Source: a bacterium (GTDB taxonomy: Bacteria; Planctomycetota; Planctomycetia; Pirellulales; Pirellulaceae). Taken from it: a stretch of 64,000 nucleotides of DNA. Below the pieces are notes generated by a model. The model was not told where the DNA came from. It made no database searches and was given only the letters and a program-made list of their open reading frames with translations. Made by a program: the position numbers and the translations under genes. The DNA lies in NCBI GenBank assembly GCA_030430075.1, contig JAUIGN010000037.1, positions 1-64,000 of the forward strand, in the 5' to 3' direction. Below, piece after piece: positions 1 through 8,144 of this stretch (positions are counted from its first letter, which is position 1; the number at the start of each line of letters is the position of its first letter).

Positions 1-41
1 GCGAGCAATTTGCCCAGATTTGCGATATCCTTGACCTTCAT
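1..41 (-). CDS. Possible 5' fragment of a gene leaving the window
   Basis: On the minus strand an ATG at 41 opens a frame reading MKVKDIANLGKLLA that runs off the left edge without a stop; an in-frame ATG at 65 (METTEGRP...) is an alternative start. Fourteen residues are too few to name a family. It would be transcribed divergently from the PQQ-type gene that starts at 220. It could equally be chance. Confidence 0.25.
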   Translation of the reverse strand, partial: MKVKDIANLGKLL

Positions 42-44
42 GGG

Positions 45-94
45 ACGACCCTCCGTGGTTTCCATGTGAAACAGTTTGACACACGGAGGGTCGT
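45..94. repeat. 13-bp perfect inverted repeat
   Basis: ACGACCCTCCGTG (45-57) is mirrored exactly by CACGGAGGGTCGT (82-94) around a 24-bp spacer. It lies between the possible minus-strand start at 41/65 and the plus-strand gene at 220, so it could be an operator or a leader hairpin. No T-run follows either arm in a way that makes a good terminator. Confidence 0.5.
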
Positions 95-219
95 TCTTTT
101 CTGTGATTCGCGTCAAGACAGATATCAGACGGCTACGTCACGACTTACTTACGCTAGCAGGCGTGCAACTTGGCGCTGTCCAACTAGGCAGCCACCGCGA
201 TGAATCTGGAGTATTGCTC

Positions 220-3084
220 ATGAGTCGGCGACAACGATGGTTGCTCGGAACTTTTGTGCTGGCAATGCCTGTGGCGTCAGCAATCTGTTCGGCAAGTGAC
301 TGGCCCATGTGGCGACGCGATGCTGGTCGGACTGGCGTGACCGAAGAAACTCTGCCCAGGAAGCTGGAGCTGCGCTGGAGTCGAGAACTGCCGACGACGA
401 CTCCGGCATTCCACAGCCCGCGTTTGCAGTTTGACGCGGGCTATGAACCGGTTGTTGTTAAGGGGCGACTGCTGATCGCTTCTTCCCGCAACGATTCGGT
501 GTCGGCGTATGACGCGTCGACGGGGAGAGAACTCTGGGTGTATCGTACGAACGGTCCGGTTCGGTTTGCCCCCGCCGTGTGGAACGAATCTGTCTGCTTC
601 GGCTCGGATGACGGCTTTCTCTACTGCGTCGGATTATCGACGGGCAAGCTGTGCTGGAAGCATCAGGCAACGCCGAACGATCGCCGCTTGCTGGGCAACC
701 GGCGTCTAATTTCAGTCTGGCCGGTTCGAGGTGGCCCGGTCGTTGCTGACGGGCGGGTCTATTTCGCTGCCGGCGTCTGGCCGTTCGAAGGCGTGTTCGT
801 CCTGGCGGTGGACATTGAGACGGGAGATGTCGTCTGGCGGAACGAGCGACTTGGCTATCTGTTCGGTCAGCAGCCGCACAATACTCAGGCCATCGGTGGG
901 CTGGCTCCCCAGGGATACCTGATCGTTAACGAGCAGGAACTCATCGTACCGTGCTCGACGGCATACCCCGCTCGATTGAACCGAGAGACCGGCGAGCTGA
1001 TCGAATTCAAGCTCCCAGCCCCCGGTCGATTGCCGGGCGGCTGGTTTGCGGCGCTGGATCCGGAATCGGCGAAGGCTGTCCGGAGAGGCAAGCTGACATT
1101 CGACGACGTCGTGAATCAGCAACTGCACGAAGACACGATCCGCAAAGGCGAGGGGGTAACCGGAATCAGTCGAACGATGCACGTAGGTGGTCGAGCGTTA
1201 ACATTCGAAAACGCACTGACCGAATTCGGCATCAACGGTGTTGAGGGAACCGTACACGCGATGATCGTTGCCGACGCGAAGTTGTTCGTATCGACGCGGG
1301 CAGGAAAACTGTTCTGTTTTGCTGAGTCGCTTGACGACTCGGTAACGCCGACTGCGTGGGGTGCCTCTCAGGAAGAACTCATCACAACATCCCAGGCAAG
1401 AAAGCATGCGGCTGAGTTGGTTCGCGAGGTGTCCGGATCTCACGGTGTGGCGGTTGTTCTGGGCCTGAGGGACGGAGCTTTGGTCAAGGCCCTGCTTCAG
1501 GCGTCGATGTATCACGTGATCACAATCGACGATAACGTCGATCGCGTCGCAAAACTCCGCATCGAACTACAGTCCGCCGGTCTGTACGGAGTCCGTGCGG
1601 CGGTCATCGAAGGCGATCCCAGGAAAGTCTCATTACCTCCGTATCTGGCAAGCCTGGTCACGACGGAGCTGGCGGATGGTCTGCAAAATCCCCCTGAGAA
1701 CCTGCTACAGGCGTTGCGACCGTTTGGTGGAATCGCGGTGCTGGGGATCAAGCCGGGGAGCGGTCTGGCTTCAAAGGACAACTTGAGTACTCAAAATCCG
1801 GGAAGATTTCGCGCCGCAGAATTCAACGGGCAGGCCTTGATCCGTCGAGTTGGAGCGTTGCCGGGCACTGCCGACTACCGAGGCGGCTATGCTCGCTGCG
1901 AGGACGCGCTGGTTCGATTTCCGTTGGGCGTGCTTTGGTTTGACGATACGCTTGCTCACTTTAAGAGATCACCCCAGCCTGTGTTCAAAGACGGAGTCAT
2001 GGTATCTCGGCCGAAGGACTGGCACGCACCAAGAATTAAGGGGGACTGGTCCGTCGACTACCCATTGATGCGGCCGGTATTGTCGGACGTTTACACAGGA
2101 CGAGTCCTTGAGGAATCGGAAAAGATCGCTTTGCGAAAGTCGTTGCCGCCCCCGGACCTGAAGACGCCCCAGAAAAGTTATTATCATGCGCCGCACCAGA
2201 CAAAGGCGCTGCTTCCCAATCCGCCTGACCCGGCCCTCGCTGGCGAACGCGTGAATCCGATCACCGGGCTGAAAGAGCCGCGAGTCATTCCCAAGACGTA
2301 TGGCTGCGACGGCGGAGTCGACTATGGAATGTTTTACACGCTTCGCAGCGGCACGGCCGCGTTCTACGACAAGACCCTGGAGAGCGGCACGGTCTTCATT
2401 AGCGGACCTCGGAGCGGCTGTACCAACAGCATCATTCCGTCCGGCGGTCTGTTGAACGTGCCTTATTTCTATGAAGGCTGCACGTGCAGCTATCCCCTCC
2501 CGACTGCCCTCGCGATGGTGGCGATGCCGGAAACTCATGAACAATGGTCATCGTGGGGCGACACCTCGATTGAGCCGGCATCGATCGAGAGAATCGGTCT
2601 GAACTTCGGAGCGCCCGGCGATCGTAAGACTCGCGATGGAACGCTGTGGTTGGACTATCCGTCCGTTGGCGGGCCGTCTCCGCAAATCAACGTGGTGACG
2701 AAGCCAGCAAACCCGCATTTCCTTTACCGGCACAGTAACTGGATGAAAGGCGGCCATGCTTGGCCGTGGGTTGCAGCTTCGGCAGCTGAGGGTCTTGAGG
2801 AACTAACGCTGCACGACCTGAAGCCAGGCCGCTACACCGTGCGGCTGCACTTTGCAGAAGTGACTGAAGAACCGTCGCGCGACCGCCATCAGACGGTCTT
2901 TCTGCAGGACAAGGCAGTCTTGACGGATTTCAACATTCTAGCTGAGGCTCAAGGAGCCATGGTCGGAGTTGTCAGGGAGTGTTCCGACGTCATGGTCGAC
3001 GGCACGTTGAAAATGACGCTTCACGCATCGAACCAGTTTCAACGTTCGCTGATCAGCGGTCTCGAGATCATCCGCGTCCCATAA
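220..3084 (+). CDS. Exported PQQ-like beta-propeller / methyltransferase-like / malectin-like fusion
   Basis: 954 residues from the ATG at 220, chosen because it gives a classic signal peptide (MSRRQRWLLGTFVLAMPVAS, ending near ICSAS); the frame is open upstream to 76 but that extension has no export signal. The mature N-terminus begins WPMWRRDAGRTG and continues with quinoprotein-type repeats such as DSVSAYDASTGRELWVY and LYCVGLSTGKLCWKH, to about residue 380. Residues about 393-520 read like a Rossmann methyltransferase (VAVVLGLRDGALVKALL, then a VITIDDNVDRVAKLRI-like acidic strand end). The last ~95 residues (LKPGRYTVRLHFAE...) match the malectin-like carbohydrate-binding fold. PQQ proteins of this kind are common in planctomycetes; the methyltransferase-like insertion inside an exported protein is odd. 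Substrate unknown. Confidence 0.8.
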   Translation: MSRRQRWLLGTFVLAMPVASAICSASDWPMWRRDAGRTGVTEETLPRKLELRWSRELPTTTPAFHSPRLQFDAGYEPVVVKGRLLIASSRNDSVSAYDASTGRELWVYRTNGPVRFAPAVWNESVCFGSDDGFLYCVGLSTGKLCWKHQATPNDRRLLGNRRLISVWPVRGGPVVADGRVYFAAGVWPFEGVFVLAVDIETGDVVWRNERLGYLFGQQPHNTQAIGGLAPQGYLIVNEQELIVPCSTAYPARLNRETGELIEFKLPAPGRLPGGWFAALDPESAKAVRRGKLTFDDVVNQQLHEDTIRKGEGVTGISRTMHVGGRALTFENALTEFGINGVEGTVHAMIVADAKLFVSTRAGKLFCFAESLDDSVTPTAWGASQEELITTSQARKHAAELVREVSGSHGVAVVLGLRDGALVKALLQASMYHVITIDDNVDRVAKLRIELQSAGLYGVRAAVIEGDPRKVSLPPYLASLVTTELADGLQNPPENLLQALRPFGGIAVLGIKPGSGLASKDNLSTQNPGRFRAAEFNGQALIRRVGALPGTADYRGGYARCEDALVRFPLGVLWFDDTLAHFKRSPQPVFKDGVMVSRPKDWHAPRIKGDWSVDYPLMRPVLSDVYTGRVLEESEKIALRKSLPPPDLKTPQKSYYHAPHQTKALLPNPPDPALAGERVNPITGLKEPRVIPKTYGCDGGVDYGMFYTLRSGTAAFYDKTLESGTVFISGPRSGCTNSIIPSGGLLNVPYFYEGCTCSYPLPTALAMVAMPETHEQWSSWGDTSIEPASIERIGLNFGAPGDRKTRDGTLWLDYPSVGGPSPQINVVTKPANPHFLYRHSNWMKGGHAWPWVAASAAEGLEELTLHDLKPGRYTVRLHFAEVTEEPSRDRHQTVFLQDKAVLTDFNILAEAQGAMVGVVRECSDVMVDGTLKMTLHASNQFQRSLISGLEIIRVP

Positions 3085-3734
3085 TGCGAATCCCCAGCGG
3101 CGTCAGAACGACCCTCCACATCGAGGGCAACCGCGCTTCTGGACGGGAGTGCGGTCGTGCCCACGAACGCCCAGAAAGAAAGAAACCCAGGTCGTCCCGT
3201 CGGGCGAACCGTCGATCGTTGGAGGTTGAGTGCCGCCAGCACGCCCCGATGGGCGTGAACGCCACATCCTGAAAGGGCAGAAAGAGAACTGAGTGCCGTT
3301 TGTGGATTTCACCGACGCCAGCTTCCGAATTGAATTAGCTCGCAATCAACATCCGGCGCGAGATTGTCTGCCGCCGAGCTATCGCGTTTGCCGCATTGCA
3401 GATTCGTCGCCTGCAGCCGCGAGCACTTTACAATCCAGCGTTGCTGCGTTCGACCGCAAATTCCCAATGGCACGTCGGGCGTCTTTCCTCAGTCGATGGG
3501 GGGGAGTGCGATCGCGGCGTGAAGCTCACACTGGACGGCCGTGGCGACGCAATTTATTAATACATGCGCAGCGAATCGACCAGGACGACCTACGGGAGTC
3601 CGCAGATTTCTCAGCCGCGTGTTGCTTGCCGAAGGCTTACTTGCCGCGCAGCCGTCAAAAGCATGACACGGATCGAGAATGCGGCCCGCCAAACCTCCAG
3701 CGTCCGAGTTGACAGCCAATAGGGCACAGGACCA
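3085..3734. other. Intergenic region, no gene recognised
   Basis: About 650 bases between two plus-strand genes. Open frames exist on both strands (for example 3293-3712 plus) but their translations are Arg/Ser/Pro-rich and match no family I know. No hairpin followed by a T-run and no obvious tandem repeat was seen. Confidence 0.4.
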
Positions 3735-6242
3735 ATGCCATTGATGTCGATCCGTCAGAAGCGCTTGATGCGCCCAAGCGAACACCGAACCACCGGCAGC
3801 AAACTGTGCATGGTAGGGATCGTCGCGTGCGTCTTGACGTTCCTGGGATGGGCGATGCCCGGGTCTGCCGCTGCACAGCGGACGAAGGATCCGAGCCGGA
3901 AGATATTCGAGCAATACTGTCACCGCTGTCACGCCCGCTCGAAACCCGAAGGGGACTTCCGAGTCGACCACCTTTCGCTGAACTTCACGAACAAGGCGAA
4001 CCGCCGGACGTGGCTGAGAGTTGTCGAGCAGATCAAATCCGGAACGATGCCTCCAGCGGGTGAGGCCCGGCCTGACGATGATGAGACGAAGGCACTGGTA
4101 AATTGGATCGAAAGCCAGGTCGCGGCAGCAGAGACCTCTCGCAACGCACGCCAGGGCCGAGCGGTGATGCGCCGCCTCAACCAGACCGAGTACATGAACA
4201 CGGTGCGTGACTTACTTCATGTGGACGTCGACTTGGACGGTGTGTTGCCGGTCGATTTGGCGCCCGGGGGATTTGATACGAACGTCGAAACGCTGCATTT
4301 TTCGTCGTATCTTTTGGATGGCTATCTGGCGGCGGCTGACCGCGTTGTCGATGCGGCATTCGCCAGCGGCCAACCACCCACGCGGATCAAGCGGCGGCTC
4401 GATCCCAAGAAGGAGATCGCCACCCGGCGGCCCGATGTCTATCGACACCTGGATGACGGCGTTGCGATTTTTGCCTCGGACCTTGCGTCGAATACTCAGA
4501 TCGTATTCTGGAAATTTGGTACGCGCAGCCGGGGCGAGTATCGTTTTCGCATCTCAGCGCACGCGTATCAAACCGACAAGGCTGTCCTCTTTCACATCAA
4601 TGGCGGGACGTTCAATCTTGGAGATCCGCCATTTCTGATTGACCACTTCGAAACGCCGCCGGGCAAACCCACGATCATTGAGTTCACTGCCAAACTGGAC
4701 GCGGGGAAGAATATCAGGCTTCTCGTCGACACCGAGATCAAGCCGCGCGAACTACGACGCATGGGGGGCGCCGCAGATTACCAAGGCCCTGGCTTGGTGG
4801 TGCAGTGGGTGGATGTGGAAGGACCTCTGGGAGATTCCTGGCCGCCGCCCAGTTATCGCCAACTGTTCGGAGAACTGCCGCGAGAACGTGTCTCCGCTGA
4901 TCCGGTGCAACATGAAGCGGTTTCACGTCAACCTCTGGCCGATGCGGAGGCGATCCTCCGCAAATTCACGCGCCGGGCGTTCCGGCGGGCGGTGACGGAT
5001 GAAGACATCAAGCCGTACCTGGAACGCGTCCGAATCCAACTTGACAACGGCGACTCGTTCCAGCAGGCAATGCGAGTGGGATTGAAAGCAGTGCTCGTTT
5101 CGCCGAGCTTTCTGTTTCTTCGCGAGCGCATCCGTCCCCCAGACCGTGAAGCGTTGGCGCGCGGCCTAGCGCCGCCGCCGACGTTAGATGACTTTTCCCT
5201 GGCAAGCCGCCTGTCCTATTTCTTGTGGAGTTCGATGCCTGACGACGAACTGCTGCAATTGGCGGAACAGGGACAGCTGCGCCGGCCAGCAACGCTGCAT
5301 CGAGAGGTTGAGCGGATGTTGCATGACGCTAAGGCAACGGCGTTCACCGAAAATTTCGCCGGCCAGTGGCTCGGGCTTCGTGAACTCGACGCAACACTTC
5401 CCGACCGTCAGTTGTATCCCGAATACGACGAACTGCTCAGGTCTTCGATGGTCAAGGAAGTGTACTTGTTCTTTGAAGAGGTACTGAAAAGGGATTTGAG
5501 CTTGACAAACTTCATCGCCTCCGATTTTAGCATGATCAATCAGCGTCTGGCCGAGCACTACGGGATAGCAGGCGTTCAAGGCCTGTCGTTCCGCAAGGTA
5601 GCGCTGCCGGTGAATAGTCACCGAGGCGGCGTGATGACCATGGCAGCGGTGTTGAAGGTCACCGCCAACGGTACGACCACTTCGCCGGTCGTGCGCGGAG
5701 CCTGGGTCCTGGACCATCTTCTGGGCGCTGCGCCTCCGAGGCCGCCCGCTGGTGTCGAAGCGGTCGAGCCTGACATCCGCGGCGCAACGACGATCCGAGC
5801 TCAACTCGCCAAACACCGGGAAGTCACTTCCTGCGCCGTTTGCCACGCGAGGATCGATCCGCCCGGATTCGCGCTGGAGAACTTCGACGTCATCGGCGGT
5901 TGGCGGGAGCACTACCGCAGCATCGGCAATGGCGAGCCCGTAACCGTGGCGGGAAGGCGGATGCGGTATAAACACGGTCCGCCCGTTGACGCTTCTGACG
6001 TATTGCCCGACGGCCGTCGGTTTCACAACATTGACGAATACAAAGAGTTGCTCCTGGCCGACAAGGATCAACTGACACGCGCTCTGGCGGTCAAGCTGCT
6101 CGCCTACGCCACTGGCGTCCCCGCGACGACGGCCAACCGGCCGCAAATCGAGGCGATTGTCGCAGCGGTCCGCCGCAAGAAACACGGCTTCCGTTCGCTG
6201 GTGCACGAATTGGTTCAGAGCGAGCTGTTTCAGAGCAAGTAA
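3735..6242 (+). CDS. DUF1592-type planctomycete cytochrome-c-like protein (DUF1587/1595/1592/1588/1585)
   Basis: 835 residues. A signal peptide or anchor (VGIVACVLTFLGWAMPGSAAAQ, about 27-48) is followed by a haem-c type motif CHRCH at 62-66. In order come a DUF1587-like segment (MRRLNQTEYMNTVRDLL, about 143-210), a region probably binding a ligand, a DUF1595-like helix pair (LRKFTRRAFRRAVTDEDI, about 410), DUF1592 (LASRLSYFLWSSMPDDELL, about 490-620), DUF1588 with a second CxxCH (CAVCHARIDPPGFALENFD, about 700) and DUF1585 at the C-terminus. The two CxxCH motifs suggest haem c and a periplasmic redox role. In planctomycetes this gene normally precedes a DUF1552 gene, as here (108 bp apart). 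The biochemical role of the pair is not established. ATG at 3744 is an alternative start. Confidence 0.92.
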   Translation: MPLMSIRQKRLMRPSEHRTTGSKLCMVGIVACVLTFLGWAMPGSAAAQRTKDPSRKIFEQYCHRCHARSKPEGDFRVDHLSLNFTNKANRRTWLRVVEQIKSGTMPPAGEARPDDDETKALVNWIESQVAAAETSRNARQGRAVMRRLNQTEYMNTVRDLLHVDVDLDGVLPVDLAPGGFDTNVETLHFSSYLLDGYLAAADRVVDAAFASGQPPTRIKRRLDPKKEIATRRPDVYRHLDDGVAIFASDLASNTQIVFWKFGTRSRGEYRFRISAHAYQTDKAVLFHINGGTFNLGDPPFLIDHFETPPGKPTIIEFTAKLDAGKNIRLLVDTEIKPRELRRMGGAADYQGPGLVVQWVDVEGPLGDSWPPPSYRQLFGELPRERVSADPVQHEAVSRQPLADAEAILRKFTRRAFRRAVTDEDIKPYLERVRIQLDNGDSFQQAMRVGLKAVLVSPSFLFLRERIRPPDREALARGLAPPPTLDDFSLASRLSYFLWSSMPDDELLQLAEQGQLRRPATLHREVERMLHDAKATAFTENFAGQWLGLRELDATLPDRQLYPEYDELLRSSMVKEVYLFFEEVLKRDLSLTNFIASDFSMINQRLAEHYGIAGVQGLSFRKVALPVNSHRGGVMTMAAVLKVTANGTTTSPVVRGAWVLDHLLGAAPPRPPAGVEAVEPDIRGATTIRAQLAKHREVTSCAVCHARIDPPGFALENFDVIGGWREHYRSIGNGEPVTVAGRRMRYKHGPPVDASDVLPDGRRFHNIDEYKELLLADKDQLTRALAVKLLAYATGVPATTANRPQIEAIVAAVRRKKHGFRSLVHELVQSELFQSK

Positions 6243-6350
6243 TCATCTCGCCACGACGCCCGCGATTGTTCAGTACACGATGTCGTCGCGACATCGGATC
6301 GCTTACCATGAACACCCGCGGGCAAGGTATCAACGACAGGAACTGATCCG

Positions 6351-7619
6351 ATGCAAACTTCCCGCCGCCAGATCCTACGTGCCGCCGGTGTCTCGCTGGC
6401 CCTCCCGTTGCTGGACGCGTTTCTTCCGAAGCGGGCTCGTGGCGCGGTCGTCGTCAATCGGCCGCGTCGGCTGATATGCATCTGCGCACCGCTGGGATTC
6501 TATCCTGGGGACTTCATTCCCAACGACACAGGGCGAAGCTACGCGTTATCCCCCTACCTCGAAGTACTTAGCCAGTTTCGCGAAGATTTCACGGTCATCT
6601 CTGGATTGGACGGAATCAGTGGAGGCCATCAAGCGATCGACGGCTTTCTTACCGGCGTACGGGGAGCCGGCCAGCCCGGTATCCGCAATCGCGTGTCGGT
6701 CGACCAGTTCGCGGCCGAGCGCATCGGCGCCGAGACGCGTTTCTCCAGCCTGGCCTTGTCGGGAGAAGGGCTCGGCTTGTCATGGACACGCACCGGCGCG
6801 CGCGTGCCGGCGCACAACTCGCCTTCGCGGCTGTTTGCAGCGATGTTTCTCGACGGTCGGGAACACGAAATCCAGGACCAGTTACGCAACCTCGCTGATC
6901 GCCGCAGTATCCTTGATGATGTCCACGGCCAGGCCAAGTCACTTCGCGCCCAACTCGGTGGCGAGGACCGCGTCAAGCTCGATGAGTATCTCACGAGCAT
7001 TCGTGAGTTGGAACAGCGTCTAGCTGTCGACGAAGAGTGGATCAAGACGCCCAAGCCCAAGGTAGATGTTGAAGCTCCTAGGGACATTACCAATCGAAGC
7101 GACCTGATCGGCCGGACGCGGTTGTTGTTCGAACTTGCCCACCTGGCAGTCCAAACCGATTCAACCCGCTTGATTACCATCAGGTTGGCTGGCGCGACCA
7201 GCGCGCCGCCCATTGCGGGCGTGAGCCAGGGGCATCACGACCTGTCCCATCACGGTAAAGACCCGGGCAAGCTGGCACAATTGCGGCTCATCGAGACCGA
7301 ATGCATGAAGGTTCTGCACGACCTGGTGGCTAAGTTGAAGCAATCACAGGAAGCGGATGAAAGTCTGCTTGACCGGACGATGGTCTATTTGGGCAGCAAC
7401 CTTGGAGATGCCAGCAGTCACTCCACCAAGAGCCTGCCGATCCTCGTCGCCGGAGGAGGCTTTGTGCACGGCCAGCACCTGGCCTTCGCTCCGCGGAATG
7501 CGCCGCCGTTGTGCAATCTCTACGTTAGCATGCTTCAGCGATTGGGGATCGAGGTCAACACGTTCAGTACCGGCACTGCGACACTCGCCGGCCTGGACTT
7601 AAAGCGAACTGATGCCTAA
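6351..7619 (+). CDS. DUF1552 family Tat-exported protein
   Basis: 422 residues with a twin-arginine signal at the very N-terminus (SRRQILRAAGVSLALPLLDAF), so it should cross the membrane folded. The body shows the DUF1552 pattern: PRRLICICAPLGFYPGDFIP, then a GLDGISGGHQAIDGFLTG segment, a long helical middle (EDRVKLDEYLTSIRELEQRL) and a His-rich stretch (GVSQGHHDLSHHGKDPGK, about 285-305) typical of metal-binding alkaline-phosphatase-like folds such as DUF1501. It ends GLDLKRTDA. It lies just downstream of the DUF1592 gene and probably shares its transcript. Function within the pair is unknown. Confidence 0.92.
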   Translation: MQTSRRQILRAAGVSLALPLLDAFLPKRARGAVVVNRPRRLICICAPLGFYPGDFIPNDTGRSYALSPYLEVLSQFREDFTVISGLDGISGGHQAIDGFLTGVRGAGQPGIRNRVSVDQFAAERIGAETRFSSLALSGEGLGLSWTRTGARVPAHNSPSRLFAAMFLDGREHEIQDQLRNLADRRSILDDVHGQAKSLRAQLGGEDRVKLDEYLTSIRELEQRLAVDEEWIKTPKPKVDVEAPRDITNRSDLIGRTRLLFELAHLAVQTDSTRLITIRLAGATSAPPIAGVSQGHHDLSHHGKDPGKLAQLRLIETECMKVLHDLVAKLKQSQEADESLLDRTMVYLGSNLGDASSHSTKSLPILVAGGGFVHGQHLAFAPRNAPPLCNLYVSMLQRLGIEVNTFSTGTATLAGLDLKRTDA

Positions 7620-7686
7620 TGGATGACTCAAGAACAACTTCGGCAAGTTGATATGCTCCGAGGGTCTTGGTTTTTGGAGTTTAGCG

Positions 7687-7809
7687 ATGGATGGATACGA
7701 CAAGCCGGTCGAGGTTCAGATGGTGAGCGTGTGCAAAGAATCGCTTCAGCAAGACCCGTTTGCAGGCGCCGTGTTCATGTACCGTAATCGTCGCGGCACG
7801 GCGACCTGA
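7687..7809 (+). pseudogene. IS66-family TnpB (accessory ORF) remnant
   Basis: A 40-codon frame ends in SLQQDPFAGAVFMYRNRRG before a stop. That string matches the centre of IS66 TnpB proteins, which read roughly DPFSGxLFVFRNRRGDR. The normal continuation (KVLxWDxxG...) is missing because the frame breaks at 7807, and nothing N-terminal is recognisable. No transposase ORF or terminal inverted repeats were found nearby, so this is a decayed scar rather than an element. Confidence 0.45.
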
Positions 7810-8144
7810 CGAGTTCCGAGACATTCGTCGGGCTCATCCCAATCGGCGAGAACGAATCCGACCGTCGAAGCCCGGTGCGGCGAATGCGAGCCATGCCAGG
7901 CTTGCTACCGTTGTCGAACAAGACAAGGTACATGTTCATGGGCTGTTCCAAGTGACGGCACAATGCTTCAACAATCACGACTTGCCCGGCCATCCCATAG
8001 AACTCGAACGTCACGTTTCGAACCTGTTCGTGTGCTCACTAATGCTGATACGCATGTACACCACCCGTCGCTCCGCCCGCAGCTTCGCCACTCGCTGCGC
8101 GGCTACCGCCTTGCTCCGCTCGTTGGCTGCGCAGCGTGCTACGC
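7810..8144. other. Region downstream of the NACHT/FGE-like gene, no gene recognised
   Basis: This is where a diversity-generating retroelement would usually place its template repeat and reverse transcriptase relative to the minus-strand gene ending at 8145. I looked for an adenine-rich near-copy of 8199-8294 and for a reverse-transcriptase YxDD-type motif and saw neither. The translated fragments in both directions look like debris. Confidence 0.4.

Noticed and set aside
3293..3712. 139-residue plus-strand frame before the DUF1592 gene
   Set aside because: Ser/Arg/Pro-rich, no motifs, and overlapped by a similar minus-strand frame.
5184..6206. 340-residue minus-strand frame inside the DUF1592 gene
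   Set aside because: No family features, and it is antisense to well-conserved domains; typical of GC-rich third-position bias.
7810..8144. Possible DGR template repeat or reverse transcriptase downstream of the NACHT gene
   Set aside because: No near-copy of the candidate variable region and no reverse-transcriptase motif seen in either strand.
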